A DNA stretch of 58,616 nt from JBCDCP01 sp039181495 (GCA_039181495.1 JBCDCP010000002.1:1-58616); one strand, 5' to 3'; positions 9,902 to 19,306 are shown, counted from the stretch's first letter. Numbers and translations: made by a program. Notes: generated from the letters alone by a model not told the origin.

Positions 9902-11134
9902 ATGAAGAGACTTCAACCACAGAGCATACTGTCTACCGGCCAAGTGAACCGCCGCAGCGTCCTTCGCGGTGGTGTAGGGCTGTTGGCCCTTGGAGCCGGG
10001 GCAACGCTTGCGGGATGCGCCGGCAATACACCGCAACGGCGTAGCACTGCTCCCTTGCAGCAATCGCAACTACCAGCAGTACCAGGATCTTTTGGCAACG
10101 GCCCGGTCCGCGTCGGACTTCTGCTGCCCTTGACTGCTGCTGGCAATGCCGGTGCGACAGGACAAGCGCTGCGCAATGCCGCCGAACTCGCGGTGACCGA
10201 GACCGATCCGGATGGAATTACGGTCCTGCCTTATGATACCGGCGGCACGGCACAAGGCGCACGTGACGCGGCGGGACAAGCCGTGGCCGCAGGTGCGCGT
10301 CTTATTGTCGGACCGCTCTTCTCGGCCGAGGTTGCTGCAGCCGGACAGGCAGCCGGCCAGACCAATGTGCCAGTCATCGCGTTTTCGTCGGATCCCAATG
10401 CTGCCGGGCGCAATGTCTATCTGCTCAGCTTTCTTGCACAGAGCGATATCGAACTGATTGTCCGCTACGCCGCCCAGCAGGGCAAACGTGCGTTTGGCGC
10501 CGTGGTGCCAGAAAGCGCCTATGGCTCGGTCGTGGAGGCGGCATTGCGGCAGGCCGCCGCCCGCAATGGCGCTTCGGTCATCTCAATTCAGCGCTACAAG
10601 GCCGACAGCAACTCGATCACCGTAGCCATGCAGCAGATCGGCGCCGCTGCGGCTGGTGGACGGATAGATGCTTTGCTGATTCCCGATGGGGCAACGGCAA
10701 TTCCGATCATCGCCCAGGGTATTCAAACCTATGGGATCGACACATCTCGGGTTCAGCTGCTTGGATCAGGACAATGGGATGATCCGCGCGTGCTGGGACA
10801 ACAGGCCCTGCGCGGAGGCTGGTATGCCGCGCCACCGCCGCAGGGTTGGGCCAGTTTCGTGCAACGCTACCAGGGACGCTATCAGGCGCCGCCGCCGCGC
10901 ATCGCGAGCCTGTCCTTCGATGCCATGCGGCTCGCCATGGCGCTGGCCAACCGTGATCCGCAACAACCTTATCCGCCGCAGCTTCTGACCAACCGCGACG
11001 GGTTTGCTGGCACGGATGGGTTGTTCCGACTTCGGCCCGATGGGCTGAATGATCGCGGTCTGGCCATTCTCCAGGTTGATCCGCCATCGAGCCGCGTCGT
11101 CGCACCAGGGGCACGCAGCTTTAGAAGCAGCTAA
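9902..11134 (+). CDS. Penicillin-binding protein activator (LpoA/YraM-like) lipoprotein
   Basis: The 410-residue exported lipoprotein has a periplasmic-binding-protein fold (type 1 receptor family, related to the LpoA C-terminal domain). It opens with a signal peptide containing a twin-arginine-like NRRSVLRG (residues 16-23), a hydrophobic stretch and the lipobox LAGC with Cys at residue 39. The mature protein has GPVRVGLLLPLTAAGN, an ARLIVGPLFSAEV segment and PVIAFSSDPNAAG. The longer open frame upstream of 9902 encodes no plausible protein, and this ATG places the signal peptide correctly. In gammaproteobacteria LpoA activates PBP1a; activity in alphaproteobacteria is unproven. It diverges from rsmI. 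Confidence 0.85.
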   Translation: MKRLQPQSILSTGQVNRRSVLRGGVGLLALGAGATLAGCAGNTPQRRSTAPLQQSQLPAVPGSFGNGPVRVGLLLPLTAAGNAGATGQALRNAAELAVTETDPDGITVLPYDTGGTAQGARDAAGQAVAAGARLIVGPLFSAEVAAAGQAAGQTNVPVIAFSSDPNAAGRNVYLLSFLAQSDIELIVRYAAQQGKRAFGAVVPESAYGSVVEAALRQAAARNGASVISIQRYKADSNSITVAMQQIGAAAAGGRIDALLIPDGATAIPIIAQGIQTYGIDTSRVQLLGSGQWDDPRVLGQQALRGGWYAAPPPQGWASFVQRYQGRYQAPPPRIASLSFDAMRLAMALANRDPQQPYPPQLLTNRDGFAGTDGLFRLRPDGLNDRGLAILQVDPPSSRVVAPGARSFRSS

Positions 11135-11149
11135 CCTGATAAAATCAGG
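11135..11149. terminator. Short perfect hairpin between convergent lpoA-like and hemW genes
   Basis: CCTGAT-AAA-ATCAGG forms a perfect 6-bp stem immediately after the lpoA-like stop and over the hemW stop codon. There is no clear T-run on either side, so this is at best a weak bidirectional terminator for the two convergent genes. Confidence 0.3.
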
Positions 11150-12407
11150 ACAGACTGGTAGCGCGACCCGGCAGTGGTTCGGCCGCCAAGTCGGCCACCA
11201 CGGCGTTCAGAACCGGCAAGCCTTCCGCTGTTACCGCAATGCGACCGCTATCGGTCAGGCGTATCATTCCGTGGTTCTGCAGATCAGTTATCCGGCCGGG
11301 ATCAAGGGACCGCCCCGTCAGGGTCTCGAACGTTCGAGGGTCGATGCCCTCGCGCAGCCTAAGACCCATGACGAGAAACTCATCGGCGATTTCTATGTCG
11401 TCCAGAACGTCGTTGATCGTCAGGCCGTGACCCCGATCCTCCACGTCGCTCCGCCACGCTTCGGGATCACGTTCCGTTGCGGTGGCGTACCGTGATCCGG
11501 ACTCGGTAATTCGGCCATGGGCGCCCGGACCGACTCCGGCATAGTCGCCGCAGCGCCAGTAGACGAGATTGTGGCGGCTCTCCGCCCCCGGCCTTGCGTG
11601 GTTCGAAATCTCGTAGGCCTGCAATCCCGCAGCAGCTGTCATATCCTGCGTCAGGTCGAACAGATCACGCGCCAGATCGGCGTCGGGCACGACCAGCTTG
11701 CCGGCATCATGCATTCTGGCGAACGGCGTGTCGGGCTCGATTGTCAGTTGATAGAGCGAGAGGTGTTCTCCGGAGATGGCAAGAACATCGGCAAGCTCAG
11801 CGCGCCAGTCCTCGATCGTTTGCCCCATGCGGGCATAGATCACATCGAACGACATTCGTGGAAAACAGCGTTGAGCAAGTTCAATTGCACTCTTGGCTTC
11901 GGCAACGCTGTGCAACCGGCCAAGCGCCTTGAGGTGATCGTCGCGCAAGGCCTGAACACCAAGTGAGACGCGGTTGACACCTGCCGCCCTGAACCCGCGA
12001 AAATTCTCCGCCTCGACCGATGTCGGATTGGCCTCCAGCGTCGTTTCAACGTGCGGGTCGCAGGACCACAGACTGCCGATTGTATCGATCACCCGCGCAA
12101 CCGCCTCAACCGGCATCAGCGAAGGCGTGCCCCCGCCGAAGAAGATACTCGTGACATCGCGCGGCCCAGTACGGTCTCGGAATGCCGCAAGCTCGCGACA
12201 CAACGCGTCAGCAAATCCCATGGCATCGACGCCGCCGTGCCGAACGTGGCTGTTGAAGTCGCAATAGGGACACTTGGCGGCACAGAACGGCCAGTGCACA
12301 TAGACGCCGAACCCTGGGTCTGCAGCTACTGGCCCGGGAACATCGCCCCTTGCATTCTGAAACGCACGCAGGATCGGTCGCGCGCGCTGGTCTTCTTCAA
12401 CCGACAT
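11145..12407 (-). CDS. hemW: Radical SAM family heme chaperone HemW
   Basis: HemW (older name: HemN-like oxygen-independent coproporphyrinogen III oxidase) is a radical SAM protein that binds heme and is thought to deliver it to target proteins. The 420-residue product has YVHWPFCAAKCPYCDFNSH, whose CxxxCxxC binds the 4Fe-4S cluster. It also has the FFGGGTPSLM motif and EANPTSVE, followed by the HemN C-terminal domain (about 330-410). The fourth Cys of true HemN (CxxxCxxCxC) is replaced by Phe in CDF, which favours HemW over HemN. It overlaps the end of rdgB by 11 nt, as third gene of rph-rdgB-hemW. Confidence 0.94.
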   Translation of the reverse strand: MSVEEDQRARPILRAFQNARGDVPGPVAADPGFGVYVHWPFCAAKCPYCDFNSHVRHGGVDAMGFADALCRELAAFRDRTGPRDVTSIFFGGGTPSLMPVEAVARVIDTIGSLWSCDPHVETTLEANPTSVEAENFRGFRAAGVNRVSLGVQALRDDHLKALGRLHSVAEAKSAIELAQRCFPRMSFDVIYARMGQTIEDWRAELADVLAISGEHLSLYQLTIEPDTPFARMHDAGKLVVPDADLARDLFDLTQDMTAAAGLQAYEISNHARPGAESRHNLVYWRCGDYAGVGPGAHGRITESGSRYATATERDPEAWRSDVEDRGHGLTINDVLDDIEIADEFLVMGLRLREGIDPRTFETLTGRSLDPGRITDLQNHGMIRLTDSGRIAVTAEGLPVLNAVVADLAAEPLPGRATSLS

Positions 12408-13053
12408 TCAGGAGCCGTTCCACGAGCAGCTTGAAAGCCCGCGCCCTGTGAGACAGCGCCTCACGGTCACCGGGTTTCCAACCGTGCTTTTCATCGGCCG
12501 TCATCTCGCCGAACGTCCGCTCGTGGCCATCGGGCAAGAACACGGGGTCATAGCCAAAGCCTTTGTCGCCGCGTGGCGGCCAGACCATCTGTCCGGGTGC
12601 CTCGCCGCGGAAGATCTCGTCGCGACCATCCGGCCAGGCAAGACAAAGAACACACACGAATGCGGCTTCACGCCGCTTCGCTTCGGTCGCACCAACCTTC
12701 TGGAGCGCCTCTTCCACGACCCGCATTGCGCGGGAGAAGTCCCGATCCGGACCTGCCCAACGGGCCGAGTAAATGCCGGGATCCCCATTCAGGGCCTGCA
12801 CAGCGAGGCCTGAATCGTCTGATAATGATGGCAGGCCGGATGCTCTTGCCGCTGCATGGGCTTTCAGGCGCGCATTGGCCTCGAACGTATCACCGGTTTC
12901 TTCGGGATCTTCCAGATCAAGTTCACCAGCCGAGACGACATCGAGCCCGAATGGCGACAGGAGCTCTGCGATCTCGCGCACCTTACCAGCGTTGTGGCTG
13001 GCAATAACCAATCGGCCGGACAGCATGGTCTCCAGCGAGGAACTGACAGTCAC
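12397..13053 (-). CDS. rdgB: RdgB/HAM1 non-canonical purine NTP pyrophosphatase
   Basis: RdgB hydrolyses dITP, ITP and XTP to monophosphates, keeping deaminated purines out of DNA and RNA. Family motifs are LVIASHNAGKVREI (substrate/NTP-binding), LPSLSDDSGLAVQALNGDPGIYSARWAG and the C-terminal RALSHR-like EALSHRARAF. The start used is a GTG whose GTGA overlaps the rph stop codon, giving 218 residues. An ATG nine codons inside (13026) gives an equally good N-terminus. It sits between rph and hemW with overlaps on both sides, so the three genes are almost certainly co-transcribed. Confidence 0.95.
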   Translation of the reverse strand: MTVSSSLETMLSGRLVIASHNAGKVREIAELLSPFGLDVVSAGELDLEDPEETGDTFEANARLKAHAAARASGLPSLSDDSGLAVQALNGDPGIYSARWAGPDRDFSRAMRVVEEALQKVGATEAKRREAAFVCVLCLAWPDGRDEIFRGEAPGQMVWPPRGDKGFGYDPVFLPDGHERTFGEMTADEKHGWKPGDREALSHRARAFKLLVERLLNVG

Positions 13054-13763
13054 GCCCCAGCGTCCTGCTGCAAAGCCACCAGCTCGGAGACGCCTTTGCG
13101 CGCCAACTGCATCAGAGTGATGAGTTCTTCCTCGCTGAAGGGCGCTTTTTCTGCTGTGCCCTGGACTTCAACGATTCCGCCCGACGCGGTCATGACGAAG
13201 TTGGCATCGGTTTCGGCCGATGAGTCTTCGTCGTAGTCCAGATCGAGAACCGGCGCCCCTTTGTAGATGCCGCAGGAGATGGCTGCGACCGGTTCCCGGA
13301 TTGGACTTGCCACCAGCATCTCGCGCGCCTGCATCCACGAAATGCACTCCCGCAAAGCGACCCAGCCGCCGGTGATCGCGGCGGTACGTGTTCCGCCATC
13401 GGCCTGCAGCACATCACAATCGACCGTGATCTGACGCTCACCAAGCAGTTCAAGATCCACAACCGCCCTGAGCGAGCGGCCAATGAGACGCTGAATCTCG
13501 AGTGTTCTCCCGCCCTGTTTGCCGCTACTTGCCTCGCGGCGCATGCGCTCGTGGGTCGAGCGCGGTAGCATCCCGTATTCGGCTGTTACCCAGCCGCGGC
13601 CGCCACCGCGCAACCAGGGCGGCACCCGCTCTTCAAGGCTTGCCGTGCAGAGCACCTTGGTATTGCCGAAACTAACGAGGCAGGACCCCTCGGCATGGCG
13701 CGAAGCTGCGCATTCGAGGGTGACGGCGCGCATCTCGTCTGCGGCGCGGTTTGACGGTCGCAA
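13050..13763 (-). CDS. rph: Ribonuclease PH
   Basis: RNase PH is a phosphate-dependent 3'-5' exoribonuclease that trims tRNA 3' ends. The 237-residue product has the usual length and motifs: MRPSNRAADEMR, VLCTASLEERVPPWLRG, GWVTAEYGMLPRSTHERMRRE, LQADGGTRTAAITGG and the C-terminal GGIVEVQGTAEKAPF. The start is a TTG at 13763; it is chosen because the encoded N-terminus matches the family exactly and no upstream ATG is available. It heads rph-rdgB-hemW and diverges from hrcA across 182 bp, a pairing typical of alphaproteobacteria. Confidence 0.96.
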   Translation of the reverse strand: MRPSNRAADEMRAVTLECAASRHAEGSCLVSFGNTKVLCTASLEERVPPWLRGGGRGWVTAEYGMLPRSTHERMRREASSGKQGGRTLEIQRLIGRSLRAVVDLELLGERQITVDCDVLQADGGTRTAAITGGWVALRECISWMQAREMLVASPIREPVAAISCGIYKGAPVLDLDYDEDSSAETDANFVMTASGGIVEVQGTAEKAPFSEEELITLMQLARKGVSELVALQQDAGA

Positions 13764-13945
13764 CGTTCAAAGCTCCGATAAGGACAAGGCATCTGACGGG
13801 CGGGTGTGTAGCTGTTTCAGGCGCAGAACCCAAGTCCGATCTCGGCCTCGGCGCGACCGACGCCCTGGTATGTGATCGCTGACAGTTGATGCGCCTGTCC
13901 AATTCATAAGTTGACGCGGACGCGACCGGTGACAAGATTATCGAT

Positions 13946-15079
13946 ATGAATGAGCCGTTTCGCACCAAGAGCCAAGGCGCCAGTACTGAATTCGGGACCC
14001 TGGCCGACGAACTTGAGCGTCAGGGCGAGCGTTCGCGCGAGATTTTCCGGCAGATCATAGACACGTATCTTGCGACGGGTGAGCCGGTGGGTTCACGCTC
14101 GATCAGCCGGTCGCCGGAGATCAATCTGTCGGCGGCATCGATCCGCAATGTGATGTCCGACCTCGAATCGATCGGTCTGATCTTCTCGCCACACACTTCA
14201 GCTGGCCGTCTACCGACCGAGCTGGGCCTTCGGTTCTTCGTCGACGCACTGATGGAGTTTGGCACCCTTTCAGATGAAGAACGCGCCAAGGTCGACGGAT
14301 TGACGTCTGCGGGCGACGATTCCGCAACCGGTGACGTTGAAGCGTTGTTGACCGAGGCCGGAGAGGTTCTGTCTGGATTGTCGCAGGGCGCCGGCATCGT
14401 CGCGACAACCAAGCAGGACCTGAGGATTCGGCATCTGGAATTCGTGCCATTGGATCCTGGCAAGGCGTTGCTGGTACTTGTCGGGTCTAGTGGTTCTGTC
14501 GAGAACCGCCTTATCGACGTGCCCGCCGGCAGCACAACGGCAAGTCTTTCCGAAGCGGCCAACTATTTGAATGCCCACCTTCGCGGCAGGACACTTGGCG
14601 AAACACGGCGCGAGATCACACGGATGCGCGACGTCATGCGCGCCGAGCTGGCCGATCTGACTCAACAGGCGGTTGAGTCCGGGATCGCTTCTCTCGCAGA
14701 ATTCGGCGATGGGCAGGAAAAAACCCTGATCGTGCGTGGTCAGGCCAACCTTCTGTCGGACGTCAATGCACAGGACGATCTCGAGCGAATCCAGATGCTC
14801 CTTGGCGATCTCGAACGCAAGAACGACATTCTGGACCTGTTGGGCATGGCCGATGATGGTGATGGCGTGCGGATCTTCATAGGCTCGGACAACAAGCTGT
14901 TCTCGCTGTCGGGGTCATCTGTGGTGATGTCGCCTTATCACGACCACAACCGCGGCATTGTCGGCGTGCTGGGTGTAATCGGGCCAACGCGGCTAAACTA
15001 TGCGCGTATTGTCCCCATGGTCGACTACACCGCGCAGGTTATCGGGCGATTGGTGTCATCACGCGGCACAGGCAGTTGA
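13946..15079 (+). CDS. hrcA: Heat-inducible transcription repressor HrcA
   Basis: HrcA represses chaperone operons by binding the CIRCE inverted repeat. The 377-residue product has the N-terminal winged helix (RSREIFRQIIDTYLATGEPVGS, then SAASIRNVMSDLESIGLI and PHTSAGRLPTE), and the GAF-like and dimerisation domains behind it. The start ATG is the only one giving a canonical N-terminus. It is followed by grpE and diverges from rph. I found no CIRCE-like TTAGCACTC-N9-GAGTGCTAA in front of hrcA or dnaK, so its targets (typically groESL) lie outside the window. Confidence 0.96.
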   Translation: MNEPFRTKSQGASTEFGTLADELERQGERSREIFRQIIDTYLATGEPVGSRSISRSPEINLSAASIRNVMSDLESIGLIFSPHTSAGRLPTELGLRFFVDALMEFGTLSDEERAKVDGLTSAGDDSATGDVEALLTEAGEVLSGLSQGAGIVATTKQDLRIRHLEFVPLDPGKALLVLVGSSGSVENRLIDVPAGSTTASLSEAANYLNAHLRGRTLGETRREITRMRDVMRAELADLTQQAVESGIASLAEFGDGQEKTLIVRGQANLLSDVNAQDDLERIQMLLGDLERKNDILDLLGMADDGDGVRIFIGSDNKLFSLSGSSVVMSPYHDHNRGIVGVLGVIGPTRLNYARIVPMVDYTAQVIGRLVSSRGTGS

Positions 15080-15173
15080 TTTTCGCGATGTAACGCCTGA
15101 TATGAGCGGCTGATGTTGCCAGGTATCCGTGCAGGCAATTCCCCTCATTACCAGAACACAGCAAGCCGAACAC

Positions 15174-15884
15174 ATGACGCATGCCAGTGGACCGGACGAT
15201 CCGGACCTTGAGAACGACCACGACACGCAGGACGAAATGAGCGAGGCGCGGAACAATGCGCCTGGCCCTGAACAAGCCGCGGCGGCTGCCGCTGCACTTG
15301 CTGAAGAAAACGCGGACCTCAAGGACCGCGTGCTTCGCATGGCCGCGGAAATGGAGAACCTGCGTAAAAGGACCGAACGCGAGAAACGCGATTCAGGCCA
15401 GTATGCGATCGCCGGGTTTGCTGGCGACATGCTGGTGGTTGCGGACAATCTCTCGCGCGCGCTTTCGACCGCAGAGAGTACCACCACAGAGTCCGATGCC
15501 GGTGGCGAGGCCGACACAACACCTGCCTCAACACTTGCCTCGCTCAAGGAAGGCGTCCGGATGACGGAGCACGAGTTGCTGCGGCTTCTCGACAAACACG
15601 GCGTGAAGAAGATCGATCCGGAAGGCGAGCGATTCGATCCGCACCAGCATCAGGCAATGTTCGAGGTTCCTGACGAGAGCGTGCCCTCCGGCACTGTGGT
15701 TCAGGTTGCCCAGACCGGATTCATGATCGGCGAACGGGTGCTACGGCCGGCACTTGTCGGGGTTTCCAAGGGCGGACCTAAAGTGAAACCTGCCGCGCAG
15801 CAGGCAGAGATCGACAAGGCCGCGGCAAATGACGACGCGCCTACAGAGGGCGGTGACGGTGCTCAAGTCGACAAAACGGTCTGA
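15174..15884 (+). CDS. grpE: Nucleotide exchange factor GrpE
   Basis: GrpE is the dimeric nucleotide exchange factor for DnaK. After an acidic, Ala-rich leader comes the long coiled-coil helix (AAAAALAEENADLKDRVLRM, then AEMENLRKRTEREK). The four-helix dimerisation region and the beta-wing domain (KIDPEGERFDPHQHQAMF, GTVVQVAQTGFMIGERVLRPALVGV) follow, with a tail rich in acidic residues and alanine. The ATG at 15174 is chosen; a GTG at 15129 and an ATG at 15237 are possible, because the N-terminus is poorly conserved. It lies downstream of hrcA in the same direction and serves the DnaKJ pair encoded 5 kb away. Confidence 0.94.
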   Translation: MTHASGPDDPDLENDHDTQDEMSEARNNAPGPEQAAAAAAALAEENADLKDRVLRMAAEMENLRKRTEREKRDSGQYAIAGFAGDMLVVADNLSRALSTAESTTTESDAGGEADTTPASTLASLKEGVRMTEHELLRLLDKHGVKKIDPEGERFDPHQHQAMFEVPDESVPSGTVVQVAQTGFMIGERVLRPALVGVSKGGPKVKPAAQQAEIDKAAANDDAPTEGGDGAQVDKTV

Positions 15885-15967
15885 GCGGTCCGGCTGATCG
15901 GCTGCCGCTGCTTTGTCATGAACCCTGTCTAGGGTGGCCGGATCGGAACAAAGCTTGGGAGGACCTC

Positions 15968-16366
15968 ATGGACAAAACCCCGCATGGCCATGTGCACTGG
16001 TCGGAACTGATGACCCACGATCCGGAAGCGGCGCGGACGTTCTACGAAGAAACACTCGGCTGGACGTTCTCGGAGATGCCAATGCCCGGCGGTGGTGCTT
16101 ACCTACTTGCCATGGGCAATGGGGAAAGGCCGATCGCTGGGATCTTCGACCTCCGCGGCGAGGCGGACTATGCTGATACACCCTCTGGCTGGATGACCTA
16201 TGTCGCTGTTGATGACATCGATGATCGCATCAAAAAAGCGGAAGCCGCTGGCGGCAAAGTCCTGCAGGCTCCATTCGAGGTTCCGGGAACTGGCCGGATC
16301 GCGATGATCCTGCAAGCTGATGGCGCCATGGTTGGATGGATGACACCTGCGGCAGGAACCGCCTGA
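15968..16366 (+). CDS. VOC (glyoxalase/bleomycin resistance) family protein
   Basis: The 132-residue protein has the paired beta-alpha-beta-beta-beta modules of the vicinal-oxygen-chelate superfamily. The first half is HGHVHWSELMTHDPEAARTFYEETLGW...; the second half contains WMTYVAVDDIDDRIKKAEAAGGKVLQAP and ends GWMTPA. GGAGG lies just before the ATG, an excellent ribosome binding site. Members range from glyoxalase I to dioxygenases and antibiotic-binding proteins, and nothing in the sequence fixes a substrate. It is 83 nt after grpE and converges with the PEP carboxylase gene (12 nt between ends). Confidence 0.85.
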   Translation: MDKTPHGHVHWSELMTHDPEAARTFYEETLGWTFSEMPMPGGGAYLLAMGNGERPIAGIFDLRGEADYADTPSGWMTYVAVDDIDDRIKKAEAAGGKVLQAPFEVPGTGRIAMILQADGAMVGWMTPAAGTA

Positions 16367-16378
16367 CCGGGCGATCGG

Positions 16379-19258
16379 TCAGCCGTAGGCATGAAAGCGG
16401 TGTGACAGACCTACGCCAATGACTTTGAGCAGGTGATCGATCTCGCGCATCGGCTCGATGAAATTCGCGTGGATGTGCGGATATCCGTTAGGATTGCCCT
16501 CGCCATAGTCTGACGGTTCTGACAACTCGGACAGTTCCGACTTCACTGCCGCCTTGGGGAAGGTTTCGGCCAGCAGGTCGATGGCCTCGCCGACACGCAT
16601 TTCGATCAGAAGTTCGACGAGCATCTCGCGCGAGAAATCGCTTCGCGGGGCGAACATCGGCAGATCGGCGGCAAACAGCAACAACCGCATCATCAGCGCA
16701 ATCCGTATGGCGTGCAGCAGATAGAGCGGCCGTCGCGATGCATCGCTCAAAGGATCGATGGCGCCATCGAGTTCATTTAGCAGTTTCTCCAGATGCAGAA
16801 GGTCTGTTCGCAGCTGGTCATGTAGCCGGGAGAAGGCAAACGCGGTTTCGTTGCCTCTGAGCGCATATCCGACGGTAAGACAGAGTTCGCGCAAGTCATC
16901 CTTGCCAGACCCACGCCCCAGCGCATCGGCCCGGGCAACCCAGAATCCGGCGGTGAGCACCGTGGCATAAGCACTCATGGAGGTGAGGCTCGACTGCCGA
17001 CGAGCGAATGACACCATTCCGAGGAGGCGCTTCATCCGCGATGATTCCCGGCAGAGGCTGACGAAACGATCAAATTCGGGTCGCGCTGCTGTTCCGAAAC
17101 CCGACAGAACGTTCGCCGTGACACCAAGCTGCTGCAGGATGGCGTTGTGCGGGATGGCGCGCAGCAGACTGATATCGGACCGTGCCGGACTTCCAGGCGC
17201 TGCCGCCCGGCGCGAAACGCGAGAGCCCGTGCGAAACAGGAAATTGCCCGCAAACGCTCCGATCACTTCACGATAGTCGGGATTGTCGTAGAGGTCGCTC
17301 TGCCAAACGCGCAGAGCGCGGTAGAAGTCCCAAGTGAAGGCTATGTCCTTGTAGAACGGATCATCCTTGTCAGCCTTGTGCTCGCGCTCGGTTACTAGCA
17401 GGCTTGCCACCATGCGCAGGGCCAGGCCTGGATTTGCAAAGTTCACAAATGCATCGCTGCCCTGGAAACTCGATTCGTGCTTGAGCGGTACGCTAAGTTT
17501 CTCAAACCAGTAGCGCGACCATGGTGTCATGATGTGATACTGGCGCGCCTGCGTTCCGCCCGGATGGCAGCCGCGGCCAGCTGACTCGCCATGGGTGTTG
17601 AAGACCAGCGCCTCAACGTCCTTTATTCCGGACTCGTCGAGATGCCGGGCGAGCTGGATCTGTAGTCTCTCTATGGCGAGCGAGGCCGGAAGCTGCCCAA
17701 TAAACCGTCCGGCATCGGAGAACCCGGTCTGAATCGCTATGCGGCCGCGCGATTCGACATAAGCCCGGTAAGCGCTGTTCTCCAACAGTTGCTCGATGAG
17801 CCGGCCACCGCGTTCGAGCGCGTCTGATGTCTCGAACAGTGGCGAGATGTCGATGCGGTCATCAATTCCGAAGAGCCGCGCAAAATAGAGCGCTGCCACT
17901 GCTGTGATCGGATATTCGCACTCGGCGATCAGGTAGCGGATCGGTGTTTCTGCATCGACATGGGACAGGATGCGCTCAAGCAGCATCATCTGGCGCTTGG
18001 CGGTCGTCTGTTCGCGCAGCAGGCTGGCGAAGTTGATGCGTGCGGGTTTCACCTCCTCGAGCGACTGGGTCAGTCGCGCAACTGTCAGCCGGCCGGTCAT
18101 CGATTCGTGTCCGGTCCAGCCAAGGTGCGAGCGGAGGGCATTGTGGACCTGGGCGGCGTTGATGCGCACATGGATATGCGCTGTCCCAAGCCCATAGCTT
18201 CGGATTGCCGCGGACAGCCCGATCAGCGCGGCACGCGCTGTGTCATCAGTCTCGGAGATAATCGCTGTCTCGACATCCGCGGCCAGTATGCTTGGATTGA
18301 CCAACCGTGACCGGTCGTCTCGTGTCAGCAGATCAGCCGCAGCCAAAAACGCTTCATCATCGGCCAGATCGGCGTCAAAAGCCGATTGCTGGCGCCGCGC
18401 CAGATCGGCGGCAGCCTCCATGCGCGTTATCAACCCATCGAGGATGGCACCGGCCTGTTCGCCGCACTGCTCCTTTACTGAGCGGGCCTGAGCAACATAG
18501 GCGCCAAGTTGCTGCGCTTTCTCGCCCAGCTTGAACACCAGCGAGTGCCACCAATTGATGTCTGTCCGGCCGTCCAGATCATAGCCGACCCAACTGGCGA
18601 CGGTCGCAAAGCACGGCCGCAGGGCGGCCCATTGGAGCGGGTACAGATCCCGGGCTACGGTGATCAGCCTGTTTGTCAGATTTGCGGTGGCCGCCTGGAC
18701 GTTCTCCATAGCCGCAAGTGCGAGATCGTGCTCGTAGTCGAGCGTGACCTTTGGGTCTGGGCTATGTTCGGCATCCCGAAGCTTCGATTTCAGCGCATCA
18801 AGTTCAGATGAGTCGGGCGCATCGGCCAGTGCAGCCAGGATCGCACGCAATTCGGCGTTGAGGGAAAAGGTCGGGTGCGCGGTAAAGACCAAACCGTAGC
18901 GTGGGCGCTCCCACTCGGCACGGAAGGACTCAAAGTCCAACAGAGCACCGTCGTCGCCGAATGCCGAACGGCGTACTTCAGCCTCGAAGGCTTCGATCGC
19001 CTCATCGGTCGCCTCAAACCCGCTATACGTGGACATGCGCGCAGCGCGCTGTTCCAAGGCTTCATCGCTGAGCGTGTTTGCAAGCGCCTTGAGGTCGGAA
19101 AATGCGATCTCGCCGTCTTCGAGTTCGCGCGAGATGTCATAGGCGAGCAACTTGACCGGATTGATCTGCGGATCATGTTCGGCCAAAGCGATATGGTCCT
19201 CGATCAGATCGAGATAGCGCTCACGCAACGTCTGTTCGGTGGTCGATGCAGCGTCCAT
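16379..19258 (-). CDS. ppc: Divergent phosphoenolpyruvate carboxylase
   Basis: PEP carboxylase makes oxaloacetate from PEP and bicarbonate to refill the TCA cycle. The 959-residue length fits. The first signature is present as VFTAHPTFSLN (catalytic His 128). The second region appears as GFSDAGRFIG (512-521), where typical enzymes have GYSDSAKDAG, so the active-site Lys is Arg 518. The usual FHGRGGTVGRGGG loop is replaced by NTHGESAGRGCHPGG (His 556, Arg 562; two residues shorter). The C-terminus ends RFHAYG instead of the near-universal NTG. These differences put it in a separate branch of the family; activity is probable but should not be assumed. It follows alkB on the same strand and converges with the VOC gene. 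Confidence 0.8.
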   Translation of the reverse strand: MDAASTTEQTLRERYLDLIEDHIALAEHDPQINPVKLLAYDISRELEDGEIAFSDLKALANTLSDEALEQRAARMSTYSGFEATDEAIEAFEAEVRRSAFGDDGALLDFESFRAEWERPRYGLVFTAHPTFSLNAELRAILAALADAPDSSELDALKSKLRDAEHSPDPKVTLDYEHDLALAAMENVQAATANLTNRLITVARDLYPLQWAALRPCFATVASWVGYDLDGRTDINWWHSLVFKLGEKAQQLGAYVAQARSVKEQCGEQAGAILDGLITRMEAAADLARRQQSAFDADLADDEAFLAAADLLTRDDRSRLVNPSILAADVETAIISETDDTARAALIGLSAAIRSYGLGTAHIHVRINAAQVHNALRSHLGWTGHESMTGRLTVARLTQSLEEVKPARINFASLLREQTTAKRQMMLLERILSHVDAETPIRYLIAECEYPITAVAALYFARLFGIDDRIDISPLFETSDALERGGRLIEQLLENSAYRAYVESRGRIAIQTGFSDAGRFIGQLPASLAIERLQIQLARHLDESGIKDVEALVFNTHGESAGRGCHPGGTQARQYHIMTPWSRYWFEKLSVPLKHESSFQGSDAFVNFANPGLALRMVASLLVTEREHKADKDDPFYKDIAFTWDFYRALRVWQSDLYDNPDYREVIGAFAGNFLFRTGSRVSRRAAAPGSPARSDISLLRAIPHNAILQQLGVTANVLSGFGTAARPEFDRFVSLCRESSRMKRLLGMVSFARRQSSLTSMSAYATVLTAGFWVARADALGRGSGKDDLRELCLTVGYALRGNETAFAFSRLHDQLRTDLLHLEKLLNELDGAIDPLSDASRRPLYLLHAIRIALMMRLLLFAADLPMFAPRSDFSREMLVELLIEMRVGEAIDLLAETFPKAAVKSELSELSEPSDYGEGNPNGYPHIHANFIEPMREIDHLLKVIGVGLSHRFHAYG

Positions 19259-19306
19259 CGCAACTAAGTGGCCCCGAAATTCGGTCCATTGGAAACCGAC
19301 AGAACG

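Noticed and set aside
13764..13945. Possible CIRCE element or promoter before hrcA
   Set aside because: No TTAGCACTC/GAGTGCTAA pair is present. TTGACG at 13911 with GATTAT at 13936 has a 19-nt spacer and would start transcription at the ATG itself.
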